From the NCBI RefSeq assembly GCF_003255815.1, contig NC_037689.1, forward strand, positions 53,197,875 through 53,261,874: a stretch of 64,000 nucleotides of DNA. The letters are read 5' to 3'. The DNA is from Theropithecus gelada. Taxonomy: Eukaryota; Chordata; Mammalia; Primates; Cercopithecidae. Below, piece by piece: positions 33,183-45,289 of the stretch (position 1 is the first letter of the stretch; each line of letters opens with the position of its first letter). Position numbers and translations under genes: made by a program. The notes under the pieces are model-generated. The model saw nothing but the letters and a program-made list of their open reading frames with translations, was not told the origin of the DNA and did no database searches.

Positions 33183-34327
33183 TTCTTTTTAAATAATCCT
33201 TTTCTGCTCAACATTTTTTCCCCTAGAATGTTTTAGGTGGAAGGACACCCATTTTGCTTTATCGAATGCTACAGCATGGCAAAAGAGGCAAAAATAAAGT
33301 ATGTGGATAAAAGCAAAAGGGAAAGCCAGGATTCTTTATTACCTTTAACAAACCAAATAACAAGGTAAATGTTATCACTAAAGATATGTGCATGTAAGTA
33401 TGATCGGTATTGCTATTTTTAAGCAAATATGGCACTTCTTCTGGCATTCTGGCTCATACACTGAGATTTCTTAGTGTTGCCCTTTAGCAATTTTTAGCTA
33501 GTGAGTTGTGGAGGCAGCTGCTATTACGGTCTGAGGGGGGCACACTAAGATTTGCTTTGGCTGAAGTTGTCCCTTGGTCTAAGAGTATATTCTAGGTCTG
33601 CTCTTATCTTTGGGGAAGAGGGATTAGTGTCCTGTAATGAGGAAGTGGTGCCCTTTGCAGTAAATCAGAGACAGCAATCTCTGTGTCAGTGTGGCAAATC
33701 ACTTAACTATGTTTATTTCAACTAAAAGACACAAGCCTCAGAGCATGGACATTTGTAAATATTACAAATCGATAAACTAAGGATTTGTAACACCTGGATA
33801 GTAAGACATTTGTCACTCTCTTTCTTTCCTGTTTTTTTTTTTGTTGTTGTTCGTTTATTTTACACTTTTAAATTACCTGCTCAAAATTCAGGAGTTCTGA
33901 CATGCTTCTCTATAAATGCTTAAGTCTCTTTTCTCAGTGTCCAATTAGGAAACTACTAAGAATAATCTGTTGACAAGAAAAAAGAATGGAATAAGAAATC
34001 ACTATTCAGACTTTTTTAAAAAAATTGACAGATGGCAATCCTCAAAAATACATCTTTAAATTCTTTTTTAGACTGGAGTTATAGGCACTTGAAGACTTGT
34101 TCCCAAATCTTGATGTCATATTATAATTAAATACTGAAAGCATTATTAAGAAATGACGCGGGCATCACAGAGACTGTTTGGTTGTCAATTGCAGTCAGAT
34201 TATGAATTGTGCTTATTAGAGGAAAGCATTTGGAAAAGAACATAACTGATATACCTTTGTGTCATATGTAAATTATGTAGTGATGCCATGTATGATAATA
34301 TATTAATTGCTCATTTATAGTAGATGT
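33183..34327. other. Unique intronic DNA
   Basis: No gene or convincing repeat; T-rich tract at about 33831-33849. Confidence 0.5.
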
Positions 34328-34367
34328 TTCTTCTTCTCCTCCTTCTTCTGATTATTATTATTATTAC
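34328..34367. repeat. (TTC)n(TTA)n triplet microsatellite
   Basis: Short TTC/CTC run, then about five ATT units. Confidence 0.85.
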
Positions 34368-34469
34368 TGTTTTGTTATGAACCACGGACATGAAAAGAGC
34401 CTGCAGCTCTGCTACCAGAACAAACTCCAGCTAAAATTTTGACTTCAGAATCAGCCATGACCTGCTCAT

Positions 34470-34565
34470 TCCCAGTACCACTGTCTAGAATGGTGCAAGG
34501 ATTGGAACTGGGGAGTCCAGCTCCAAGACTCATGCGCTTAGCTATTCTGCTATGCTGCCGTGAAG
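34470..34565 (+). repeat. MIR SINE 3' piece
   Basis: AAGGATTGGAACTGGGGAGTCC, CTCCAAGACTCATGCGCTTAG and CTATTCTGCTATGCTGCCG follow the MIR 3' end. Confidence 0.6.
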
Positions 34566-34739
34566 AGACATGGCTTCTTTTCCTGTGGGAAAGGTCTGTG
34601 TTTTTTCTAGTGTGCTCATAGACAATCTCACTGATGGCTCAGAGCAGAGAAGAGTCCCATAGCTCAAACTCTGGGCTTTGAACCACTTAAACTTTGAGAG
34701 TATCTTTAGAAAATAAGGGCATCTCTGACCTAAGGGACT

Positions 34740-35240
34740 GTGCAGGATATTTCCCCATTATCCCCTCCATCTCTATTCTTTGTCCTTCTCCATTCTGCTC
34801 TGTGCGCCAGGAGGTTGGGACCTCTGTGGGGACATCAATCAGGCTTTCCTGCTATTTGGCTTCCTTTTGCTTTCAGCCAATTGGGAGGCAGTGATGAAAG
34901 GCCTATAGAAGGAGAGGAAAGGACAGGAGGAGAGTGATGTTTGGGTATTTATTCTTCAGGTTCCCTCCTACTGATCTCGGGCCTGGGAGCTGCTGAGTTC
35001 CTTGACCTGCAGCTCAAGTCTTGTTGGCCAGTCCTTTCCCACAGCAACAGCATTCCACTGGTTACGCAAACCATTCCTCCCTTTACCCCTTTGGGCAAAT
35101 GTTTACCATTCTTTGTTTTTTTTTTTTTTTTTTTCTCCTAGCCTGCCTAGAGCCTTGTAAATAGCCTTTTCATTATACTCTCTTCAAGTGTTGCATTTGA
35201 ATGTACCATCTGTTTCTCCCAGGACCCTGACCAAACTGAG
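34740..35240 (+). repeat. Old interspersed repeat, family not named (copy B)
   Basis: Shares with 13130-13556 the order CAGCCAATTGGGAGGCAGTG, CTGGTTACG...CCCTTT, CATTATACTCTCTTCAAGTG and AGGACCCTGACCAAACTGAG, and is longer at its left. A T20 tract (35117-35136) interrupts it. Confidence 0.6.
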
Positions 35241-35499
35241 ACCCATCCAGCCAAAGCCACCCTCTGGGGCAATAGACTGGATGCTGAGTGGGGACTACGA
35301 TAGAGGAGAAGGTCAGAGCCCCCCACACTGGGGCTAAAAAGCAGACGAGACTCAGTCATTGGATAAATATTCATAAAAACCTCCACTGTAGGCCCACAAA
35401 GAGTTTCTGGCTTTTGAGGGTAAAGGCAAATCAACAATTATGAATGGTGACAACAGCAGGTGTGAGGGTAAAAAGGATGCAACCAGCTTGTTCTTTACA

Positions 35500-36300
35500 A
35501 GAGCTTCAATGGTCTGCTTGATCTTTTGGAGAGAACATCAAGATAAGGGTTAGAAAAGAGAAATGGGCAAACTGGAAAGGGCTTAGTGTGACAATCTGGA
35601 GTTTGACTTGTATCCTGAAAGGTATGAGGGAGCTTTTTAAGGAAGAAAGAATTAAAGCATGAGTGTGGCTCTGCCAGGTTTGTCTTTTAGAAAAATCACT
35701 CAGGCAATGGTGTGGGGACTTGATCAGAAGACAGAGTCTGGAATTCAGACATCAGGTACAAGGAGATTGCAGTATGAGGAGGATCTGAATTATGGCAGTG
35801 GCAGAGGAGGTGGAGAAATGTTACAATAATGTTCCAACTACAGGAGTCTTGACTGACTGGATGTATGAATGGAAGAGAAGGAAGAAGTAAAGCAATAGTC
35901 CTCAAGCTTGGCCACCCTTTGGAATCACTCAGGGGTTGTTAATAAATTTAGATGTTTGGGTCTCACCACCCTGAGATTCTAATTTAATTGGTCTTGGACA
36001 TTAGGATTTCTAAGACTCTCGAAGTGATTCTAATATGCAGTGAAGGTTAAGGACCATTGTCCTTGAGTGACAACCAAGATTGGATGAGTAGCATTCTCCA
36101 AGCTAGGAATTTCAGGAGGAGGTGGCAGAAGAGGGTTAGGAAAGAGATGATGAATCCAGTCTTGAACATAATGAATTGGAGGTGGTGATGTAAAAGTGCA
36201 GGTATCCAAGAGACAGCTGGACATCTGAGTCTGGAGCTCAGAGGGAAGATGTCTGAATTGGAGCTATGGATTTGCAGTGTACTGTTGGAAGGGTCTTGGG
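35500..36300 (-). repeat. L2 LINE (ORF2 region), antisense, split by MER5A
   Basis: TTAGAAAAATCACTCAGGCAATGGTGTGG and, right of the MER5A, GACATCTGAGTCTGGAGCTC are reverse-strand L2 ORF2 landmarks (CCAGAGTGATCTTTCTAAA; GAGCTCCAGACTC). No frame survives. Confidence 0.65.
35893..36059 (+). mobile_element. MER5A-like hAT element inside L2
   Basis: CAATAGTCCTCAAGCTTGG ... GAATCACTCAGGGGTTGTTAA ... GAGATTCTAATTTAATTGGTC ... GGTTAAGGACCATTG: MER5A order with imperfect termini. Confidence 0.82.
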
Positions 36301-38764
36301 TTCAAATGAGCCCATCTAGTGGAGGGTGTGAAGGGCCAACAGCTGAAGCTAGGCTGTTCCTACCTTCCACGAACACATCTTTTTCCTTTCTGGGTTGCAT
36401 GTGGTTTCAATGTTGGCCTGATGTTAGCTGTGTAAAAATGAGGAGTAGCATAGGAAAGGACAAAGACAAGGAATGGTTTGAACTGGGTACTTGCCTGGAG
36501 GGATGGTCCCAAGAGACTTCACCAACTCCTAGGGTTCAGCTTCTCTCTAGCTCTAAGAATCTCTGTCTATATTGCCTTGTGCTCCCTAAGTTTAAGTATA
36601 ACCTGCATCACTTTATAAAAATTCATTTAGAGTATAGGTATCACTTCAATTAAGTAGAATACATATTCTATAGTAAAATGTCAACATTTGGGTGTACAAT
36701 AAAGATGTAAGAATTCCATGTTCCTCTTTGCATAGTACAAGTACTAACCATGAACAGTGATTCAGACATCTAACAAATGGGTTGGCTTATGGTGAATCAT
36801 TGCTGGTTAGGGCAATACTATAGCATACTAATTGAAATATATATAACAATCCCCCTAGATCAATCTGAAACCAACATCTTGTGGATGTAAGAATATCCAG
36901 CCAGTTCACATTAACCAGCAAATGAAGAGGCCTCTACCTTCAGACACAGAGCACTTCACACCCACACAAAAGCCTATTTTTCCAGGCCCTGTCTCTTTAG
37001 GGAGGCAGAGTAAGCCAGGCTGAGGAAAGTTCTCTCTGAGCCAGCTGCCATCTAAACCAGAGATTTCACCAGACAGGTTCCAGATAATGTCGAGCTCTGC
37101 TTCACTCTCACGCAGTTTTCTTTTAATAAGATTTCTCAAAGCTTCACAGAGCCACCTATATCAAGCCGAAATCTAAAAAGATGTGAATTTTAGCATCTTC
37201 ACTAAAATAAAGCCATACTTCATTAACCTCACAGGCCGACTGTTGCTTCATGGGAAAGAATTTGGAGTACCTATTAGCCTGCCAGCTCTAGCGATAACCC
37301 ATGTGTGTGACCCACACCACCTCCTGCTAAAAATGGATCACTGGTTAAGGTGGTTCAAGTATATCTGACTACAGCATTCCTGGTCTACCTTAACAACAGC
37401 TCAAACTTGTAACTATTTGTCTGCCTCTCCCCACCGATTGTGCCAAATAAGAGGAATTTCAAAACTAGGCAGAAATTCTTACACTCTGCATAATCTCTCT
37501 TCCTCTTCAGCTACAAATAAGGCTTTGTATTCGATTAGACTCACAGCAGGTGAAAACCCCAATTAGTGAATTCATTCTGAGGCCTCTTTCTACCTTCCTC
37601 CTACACATCACTTTTTTTTTTTTTTTAAATTGGGGAAGTCTGGGTCTCTTCTCCAATCAGCAGTAAATTAACCCTTTGATCTACCCAATCAAACTATTTA
37701 CTGCATGAAGAATTTTCATTGCAAAATGGGAGAATGTTGAAAGATTCCTCCTTCTTGACTCCATAAGGGAGGTTACAGAAAATTCTATTTTATCAGACTT
37801 TATTGTTTTCTTCAAATCCATAAATAGTCTCAGATTTTCTGATCAATCTAGAAATTACAGTTTTTCTTTCTACCTGAAACTCACAATCCCAATATCATCT
37901 AACAAAAGATTAATGGACAGTCTACTACAAGAGAGAATTACTTTTTAGTTATGTTCTTATTTTGGTGTATTTGAGGTGAGAAAAATATATTAAATTTTAG
38001 GTTAAACAGTATGCTTTGGCCTTAGGAAAGGCACAAAGTCTATATTTCATACTTTGTAAATATTTATTTGTCAAAGAAAATTCATCATTGGACAGGGATA
38101 GAGGTTTGGTTAAACATTAAAAAAAATCAAGGCAGCTTTAGTTCTTAGAGTGATTTACTTATACTTTGTCAATTGCTTCTCTGGAAACAATTCGCAACCT
38201 AGTTTTATTTATGAGCATATGATTAAAAAAGAGCAGCTTTGTCTTTTTTAATTGTTTTAGTCCTGTCACTTTTCTTGAAACAAGTTGTAGCACTTATTCA
38301 CAAGAAAATACTGAGCATATATCAAGTAGTAATGCAGCTTTTAGAAGTAGTCATCTGTTACTGTCAGAGGTTCATTTCATTTTGAGTCTTTTTAATTAAA
38401 ATGCAAAGTTCTACATACATGCCTGCCTAAATTACCCCTTTCTGAAATACTCAAATTTCATTAAAAAATGTTAAATGTTAATGTAACCATTATTAATACT
38501 GTAGACTTGCTTCTTGAGATTTGGAAAAAAGTAAACAAAGGAATTACCAGTCAATTAAGAGAACAAGGAAGTCATCCTAAGTCGAAACAGATAAGGAAAA
38601 TGTAATAATCAAATGCTACAGATGAAGACACCAGCGTTTTTTTCTTTTTTCCTGAGATGAATATCTACAAGAATCACACTCTATCAAAAGCAGCTTCCTT
38701 AATCTTCAGCAAGCGTAGCTGTGTATTACAGCAAAGGCATGAAGATAGAGGGGCAGAGTGTCCA
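36301..38764. other. Unique intronic DNA
   Basis: About 2.5 kb without a recognised repeat or gene. Open frames up to about 130 codons (36249-36653) have no known domain and no supporting signals. Confidence 0.5.
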
Positions 38765-38960
38765 GACCAATTCTACCCTTTAGAGGCGGGTCACTTAACC
38801 ACTTGGAAGCTTTTGTTAGTTCATCTATAGAATGAGGATAATACTGCCATTTTGGGGGTCAAGATGACATAATGATTCTGACAGCAATTTGAAGGCTGGG
38901 GAATGCTGTGTTCATGCAAAGCAGCCTGTCAGACAGGTATGATTTCTTAAAAGAGAACTC
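38765..38960 (+). repeat. MIR SINE
   Basis: GGGTCACTTAACCACTTGG, TTAGTTCATCTATAGAATG and AGGATAATACTGCC match the MIR 5' half. Confidence 0.75.
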
Positions 38961-39842
38961 AGTATGTTCAGGAATAGTTAGGTATACAGAACAAAATAAA
39001 TTCACTTTAACATTGTATTTTAGATTGTCGTGTGAAGGAAAATGAGAGGTCTGAGTTTTAGTAAACTGCTCTTTAGCAGTTTATAAAAGGCACCTTTCCT
39101 CTTTTCGTTTTTTACATTTAAGAAGGAACCAAGTAAGAAAAGTAAGATTTTTTTTTTTTGCAAGATAAAGCACTAGCTATAACCTAAGATAGGCATAAAA
39201 TTCACAGCATTTGCTATCATTCAGTGGGGCTGAGATTAAAATACGAATAGTATTCACGCATGCTAAAAGGGATATCCATGTTCATATTAGCAGACAGCAG
39301 AAACCTGGAGTAATCAGAGAGCAAGTGAATATTGATTTGGTGGGGGACATTGAGGGAGAAATGTCCCCTAGCTTGATGGAGAAAGTCTCCTGGTGGCAAG
39401 CCTTGAACAGCTAGCATGTAGGAATTCCACACAAAGACAGGGATCCATAAAAGGGGAAATAAGATAAAATCCAGTTTAACCAATTAATGATCTCCCAATG
39501 TCTGAATCTTGTACTCCAACTCTGGCTTTCTTTTGTCAAGGCATATTTTGAAGACGAAAGGAAAATACAGATGCAAGGCACTTTTATTTATCCACAAATT
39601 TCCAAGAAATGTTTTTTATGTGCTCTATCTAGACTAAGTTTCTCTATTAAATATTATCCTCTATTAAGTTCTTTAAATAGCTTCAAACATAGTGTATTTA
39701 TGGAACACTTACATGTCTTTGCTTATCATTTAAACTCTTCTCATTTTTTCTTTATGGTTGGTAAAAACTGGGGAGTGTTTGGAGATTGACATGGAAATAT
39801 ATAAAAATTTCAACATTGTAATCCAGTTTTTTTTTTTTTACT

Positions 39843-39965
39843 AGTGGGATCCCAAGGAAATATGGCCTTTTCCTTAAGGAGCTTATGATCTAATGAGGGA
39901 AGATAGACCCACATATAGTTAAACACAACATCAGACAGATTATAACAATTACAGAAATAGAGAAA
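39843..39965 (+). repeat. MIR/L2-type fragment
   Basis: CCTTTTCCTTAAGGAGCTTATGATCTAATGAGGGAAGATAGAC follows, in segments, the common CCTGCCCTCAAGGAGCTTACAATCTAGTGGGGGAGA pattern. Confidence 0.6.
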
Positions 39966-40950
39966 AAAAAGCAGCAGAAAGGGAAAGGTGATTAGTTTGA
40001 CCTCTTGGGATTAGAGAACATGCACTTCAATTAAAAACTAAGTAGGCTTTAATCGCCTAGTTAGTTCTTAAGTCAGGTTTTGTGTGTGTGTATGTGTGTG
40101 TTTTCTTTTTGCTAGAATATGAAGAGTTGAAACAAGTTTCTTACATTGACTCTGGGAGCTAATAGCTCATATTAATAATTTACTAAGGTACAGAATTTTA
40201 TGTTAACATACAGCTGTGTTATGACATCAGTCTATGCTTTTTAGGAACTCAAAAATGTATTGGGCCAATATTGGATTGGATATCATGGGAAGGTTAACTG
40301 GCAGAAAATACTACTTTCCCCGTTAGGACATCAAATCATATTCTTGAGTTAGTATCAATAAGACCTTCACGTGGGAACTGAAGTCCTCACAGCTTGACCT
40401 ACTCTTATCCCTTAGAAACAGGTCGACAAAGAATTGGAAGCCTCTTCGTATATGATGGATAGAGAAGAAAAAATTGGCACCACCTGTACTTTTGAATATC
40501 TTTCTTTTTTAAATAGAATTAAATTTGAGGTGGGAAGAAACAGGGGTGGAAAAGAGGAGAGGGATCGGAATGGAAATGTATGCCAAGTAGACGATGACAA
40601 CAGCCTAGTTAAGAGTGGATGAAAGCCTGAACTAAGAAAGGAGCACTGGGAATTTGTGAAGAGGCTGAATTCATGACAGGTTATAGAATAAAATCAATGC
40701 TACTTTTGAGCCAATTGAATGTGAGGGCTAGAGGAAAAGGAAAACTGTAGGATTTTTGATAATGGCACTATTAGCTGTGCATTCATGGATTCATATTTGT
40801 GTATATACTATGTACATATTTATACTGTGCATTGTTCTGTAAAGGCTTTAGGGCAACTTATAACAATGTAGAACTCTTAAAAATTAATAGATAAAACTCA
40901 GCATTGAGGAAATACAAATACCATAAAACTTTAAGAAGAGAGGAAAATTT
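39966..40950. other. Unique intronic DNA
   Basis: Short (TG)n at 40081-40101. No gene recognised. Confidence 0.45.
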
Positions 40951-40964
40951 AGAACACAGATTTG

Positions 40965-41284
40965 GGATTTTTTTTGTTGTTGTTTTTTGTTTTTTGTTTT
41001 GAGATGGAGCCTCACTCTGTCACCCAGGCTGGAGTGCAGTGGCAAGATCTCAGCTCACTGCAACCTCCGCCTCCCAGCTTCAAGCAATTCTCGTGCCTCA
41101 GCCTCCCAAGTAGTGGGGATTACAGGTGCCTGCCACTATGCTCAGCTAATTTTTTGTATTTTTAGTAGAGACGGGGGTTTCACCATGTTGGCCAGGCTGG
41201 TCTCGAACTCCTGACCTCTAGTGATCAGCCCACCTCGGCCTCCCAAAGTGTAGGGATTACAGGCGTGAGCCACCATGCCTGGCC
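40965..41284 (-). repeat. AluS-like, antisense
   Basis: Full Alu in reverse. The 14-bp duplication AGAACACAGATTTG is perfect at 40951-40964 and 41285-41298. Confidence 0.97.
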
Positions 41285-41329
41285 AGAACACAGATTTGAA
41301 GATCACAGTGCTTGATGTGGATATTAAAA

Positions 41330-41985
41330 TTGTGCTATGCATACCCACCAGAATGAGAAAGATAAATAATACAGTGTTAGAAAGGATGTGGAGCACCTAG
41401 AACTCTCATGCTCTGTTAGGAGGAGTGCAAATTGGTACAACCACATTGGAAAACTGTTTGGCAGAATGTACAGAAGCTGAACACATACATACCCTATAAC
41501 CCAGAAATTCTACCCCTTGATATAATCCTCAAAGGAATGCATACATATTATTCATCAAATGGCATGTCTTAGAATGTTTATAACATAATTTTTTCTACCA
41601 AATGCCCATCAACAGTAGAATATATAATATATTGCAGGATATTGACACAAGGGGATATTATATAGCAATTAGAATGAACAATCCACAACTTCATACAACA
41701 GTATGGATGAATCCAGGTTTACAGAAGTCAGACACAAAAGAGTACATGCTGTGCAATTTCATTTATATAAAGGACAAGAACAGGCCAGAATATTTAATGG
41801 TGTTCAAAATCAAGATTGTGGTTACCCTTGGAGAATAGATAACTATCAGAAGGGCACACAAAGGGTCCTCTAAAGGCTGGTAACATTCTGTTTCTTGATT
41901 TGGATGCTGGTTAAATGTGTGTGTTCAGATTGTGAAAATTCACTGAACTGTACATTTAAGTTTAAACCATTTTTTTCTAATTTTT
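41330..41985 (+). repeat. Old L1 (ORF2 end and 3' UTR)
   Basis: ATACCCACCAGAATGAGAAAG, GTTAGAAAGGATGTGGAGCAC, TTGGTACAACCACATTGG, CCCTATAACCCAGAAATTCTA, TGCCCATCAACAGTAGAATAT and TGAAAATTCACTGAACTGTACA: the ordered L1 3' landmarks. Frame destroyed. Confidence 0.85.
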
Positions 41986-42300
41986 AAAAAAATTGACAAA
42001 AATTGTATATCTTTATCATGTATAACATGTTTTGAAATAGATATACACTGTGGAATGGCTAAACCAAGCTAAGTAACATATGCATTACCTCATATACTTA
42101 TCATTTCTTTTGGCGATAATACTTAAATCTACTCTTTTAGCAATTTTGAAGAATATAATGTATTTTCATTACCTATAGTCACCATGGGGTACAATAGAGC
42201 TCTTGAACTTATTCCTCCTAACTGAAATTTTGTATCCTTTAACCAGCATCTCCTTTATTTTCTATATGCCTAATATATTTCAGTAAAAAAGTATTTTAGA
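41986..42300 (+). repeat. Second L1 3' UTR segment
   Basis: TGACAAAAATTGTATATCTTTATC, TGGAATGGCTAAACCAAGC, CCTATAGTCACCATGGGGTAC and CTTGAACTTATTCCTCCTAAC belong to an L1 3' UTR of a different (MA/PB-like) age from the piece at its left. Confidence 0.75.
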
Positions 42301-42307
42301 AGGTGGG

Positions 42308-42604
42308 TGACTGGGTGTGGTGGCTCATGCCTGTAATCCCAGCACTTTGGGAGGCCGAGGCGGGCAGATCACGAGGTCAGGAGATCGAGACCATCCTGGC
42401 TAACATGGTAAAATCCCATCTCTACTAAAAGTACAAAAAATTAGCTGGGCGCGGTGGCGGGCGCCTGTAGTCCTAGCTACTTGGGAGGCTGAGGCAGGAG
42501 AATGGCGTGAACCTGGGAGGCGAAGCTTGCAGTGAGCTGAGATCGCCCCACTGCATTCCAGCCTGGGCGACAGAGCAAGACTCTGTCTCAAAAAAAAAAA
42601 AAAA
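42308..42604 (+). repeat. AluY-like
   Basis: CTGGGTGTGGTGGCTCATGCC to an A tail, with AGATCACGAGGTCAGGAGATC and GAGAATGGCGTGAACC. AAGGTGGGTG before and AAGGTGGTTG after form a short duplication. Confidence 0.95.
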
Positions 42605-42961
42605 GGTGGTTGTGGCCTTTGTAGATGCCAAAGCAAAAGAAAAAATATAAAAGGAAATATGATCAATTTTATTATTTGGATTATTGATAAGGAGGAAAGA
42701 GTGTAAGTGAAACAAAGGAAAATCCAAGTTTGGAATGACTTAGATAGAATAAACAGATCTGCATGGAATCTAAGATGGCAGACACTGCATGGTGTCGACT
42801 TTCAGAAAAATCCCTTCAGCAGTTTTCAGTGCCCCTCGACATGAGCCAAGAATATGATGCCGAGGTACATCTGAGTTCAGGCAATCTTATGGGGGCCAAG
42901 GCAAAGTGGTCTAAGAATGCAACTTTTGATGGCCTGGACTGAGGTAGAGATAAAACTAGGT

Positions 42962-43345
42962 ACAGTGTTTTTCAAACTGCAGGTCATGAACCCTTAGTAC
43001 ATCATGAAATCTATATAGTAGATCATTACCAGTATTGTTCTTAATGAAACAGAAAAGAATGGAAAATATGACAGTGTAGAGGCTGGAATGCGGAGAGTGG
43101 GTTATAAAACTACCTATTGGGTACTATGCTCACAATCTGGGTAACAGGTCGTGAGCCCCAAATCTTAGCATCATGCAATATTCCCATGTAACAAACCTGC
43201 ACATGTACCTCCTGTATCTGAAAAAAAGGTTGAAATTTTAAAAAAGAGAAAATACGAAAGTGTATTATTTGGTAAGGGTAAGTAATGTTTTGTGAAACTT
43301 TTCTTTCAATCATACAAGCATGAATAGACAGAAAAAGATTTACAG
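42962..43345 (+). mobile_element. hAT-like element remnant, interrupted by L1
   Basis: CAGTGTTTTTCAAACTGCAGG, GTCATGAACCCTTAG and ATCATTACCAGTATTGTTC follow a medium-reiterated DNA element whose name I cannot give safely; left terminus clear, right end not. Confidence 0.5.
43079..43247 (+). repeat. L1 3' stub (L1PB/L1MA-like) with target duplication
   Basis: AAAACTACCTATTGGGTACTATG, CATCATGCAATATTCCCATG and AACAAACCTGCACATGTACC are the primate L1 3' UTR end. GAAAATATGACAGTGTA (43062-43078) recurs with two changes at 43248-43264. Confidence 0.92.
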
Positions 43346-43352
43346 GTATAGA

Positions 43353-43382
43353 TATGTGTGTGTGTGTGTGTGTGTGTGTGTA
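43353..43382. repeat. (TG)n microsatellite
   Basis: About 14 uninterrupted TG units. Confidence 0.97.
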
Positions 43383-44378
43383 TCAGGATGACATATAAAA
43401 TGTAATTTTTATAGTGGATTGGCAAAAAAGATGAAAGCTACAGGCTTTACTGCATGGATGAACTATATATGCCCACTGGACAATCATGCATCATTATAAT
43501 TTCTCTAGACTAGGATTTGGAAAGAAGTTGACAGAAGACAGTTTGCAGTCTTATTCCCTGCTAAAGGCTGGAGCGTTGCAAGAGACTGGAGGAGGATTAA
43601 AAGATTCAGGAGGGGGAGCAAGCTGGGGAGGCGTTCATCAAGTCTGAAGTTCTAACCACATGAGATGCTGCAGGGGCTGAGAATCTGCTCCAAGTTTTAG
43701 GGGGTGTCTTCTCTGCCAGCTGTTCGTTTGGGTGGCTGTTTGGGAGTATACCAGGAATCACTCAGCCTTTTTGTTTTCTTCCAAATGGCATGGTGATATT
43801 GTCACATTGCAGAAGGAAAAACATTGCTGCTAAAAGTATTGTTAAGGGAAGTAACAGGTAGCTCACATTACTGTATACAACTGCACGTTGCCTGTCTGAG
43901 CAAAACACTTCAAAACGTAAACTAAGAAACGCCCTTCTGCTTCCATCTTGCAGTGAGACCTAATTCAAAGCCTTTGGTAGTGTGCTCAGGTCCAGGCCAA
44001 TAAATTGGCAAGTGTGTGCCCGACAGAATGGTGACATTTTAGGGCTGGATGGTCCCCATTCTATTTAATGCTTATAAATTCATCCTATTAAGTGCTTGGG
44101 GAAATTTATCTGAGTAAGTGTCCATGAAGACTGATAATTATCATGATTTTTAAAAGTATTCTCATATAATTGTAGGAACATTTTAGACAGTCTACAGCCG
44201 TGGGGATATTAAGCATATTATGAGTAAAAATAACAGCTTTAAGAATAAAATTCCTTTCAAAAGAGTGACGAGCTTTGAACGTTACCAGAAAGAAAGACAC
44301 AATCTTTCTTTTTTCAGTATTTAATCACAGCAGCTTTCATTAAATTCCCGGTAGTAATAAGTGATTAACTAACTACAT
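43383..44378. other. Unique intronic DNA
   Basis: No repeat or gene recognised. Confidence 0.45.
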
Positions 44379-44396
44379 TTGTAATTAGTATTTCTT

Positions 44397-45091
44397 TTTT
44401 TTAATTATTATTATTATACTTTAAGTTCTAGGGTACATGAGCATAACGTGCAGGTTTGTTACATATGTATACTTGTGCCATGTTGGTGTGCTGCACCCAT
44501 CAACTCGTCACCACCCATCAACTCGTCATTTACATCAGGTATAACTCCCAATGCAATCCCTCCCCGCTCCCCTCTCCCCATGATAGGCCCTGGTGTGTGA
44601 TGTTCCCCTTCCCGAGTCCAAGTGATCTCATTGTTCAGTTCCCACCTATGAGTGAGAACATGCGGTGTTTGGTTTTCTGTTCTTGTGATAGTTTGCTAAG
44701 AATGATGGTTTCCAGCTGCATCCATGTCCCTACAAAGGACACAAACTCATCCTTTTTTATGGCTGCATAGTATTCCATGGTGTATATGTGCCACATTTTC
44801 TTAATCCAATCTGTCACTGATGGACATTTGGGTTGATTCCAAGTCTTTGCTATTGTGAATAGTGCCGCAATAAACATACGTGTGCATGTGTCTTTATAGC
44901 AGCATGATTTATAATCCTTTGGGTATATCCCCAGTAATGGGATGGCTGGGTCATATGGTACATCTAGTTCTAGATCCTTGAGGAATCGCCATACTGTTTT
45001 CCATAATGGTTGAACTAGTTTACAATCCCACCAACAGTGTAAAAGTGTTCCTATTTCTCCACATCCTCTCCAGCACCTGTTGTTTCCTGAC
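44397..45091 (-). repeat. L1PA element, antisense, 5'-truncated, with 18-bp target duplication
   Basis: Reads in reverse from TATACTTTAAGTTCTAGGG (3' end) through the 3' UTR to the ORF2 end (CCCACCAACAGTGTAAAAGTG, CCTCTCCAGCACCTG). On the minus strand a frame of about 80 codons (44635-44877) covers part of the ORF2 C-terminus only. TTGTAATTAGTATTTCTT is identical at 44379-44396 and 45092-45109. A 21-bp segment with CACCCATCAACTCGTCA is duplicated near 44495-44530. Not able to move. Confidence 0.97.
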
Positions 45092-45289
45092 TTGTAATTA
45101 GTATTTCTTATATTTTAAAAGCACTAGATTACGGATGCTGTATGTCTACCATTGACTGTGAAGCCACAGACAGTTTAGCCTAGCAATGATTACTCACAAA
45201 GCATGAATTTTAACAGCATACCCCATTTTAACTACATCTAAATTCAGAAAGGAATTTAGTCCACAGAGGAACCTTCCTGTAACTTTTCT

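Noticed and set aside
36249..36653. Plus-strand frame of about 134 codons.
   Set aside because: Overlaps the antisense L2 at its left, has no domain, and no splice or promoter support.
44635..44877. Minus-strand frame of 80 codons resembling a known protein.
   Set aside because: It is the C-terminal part of L1 ORF2 in a 5'-truncated element, not a host gene.
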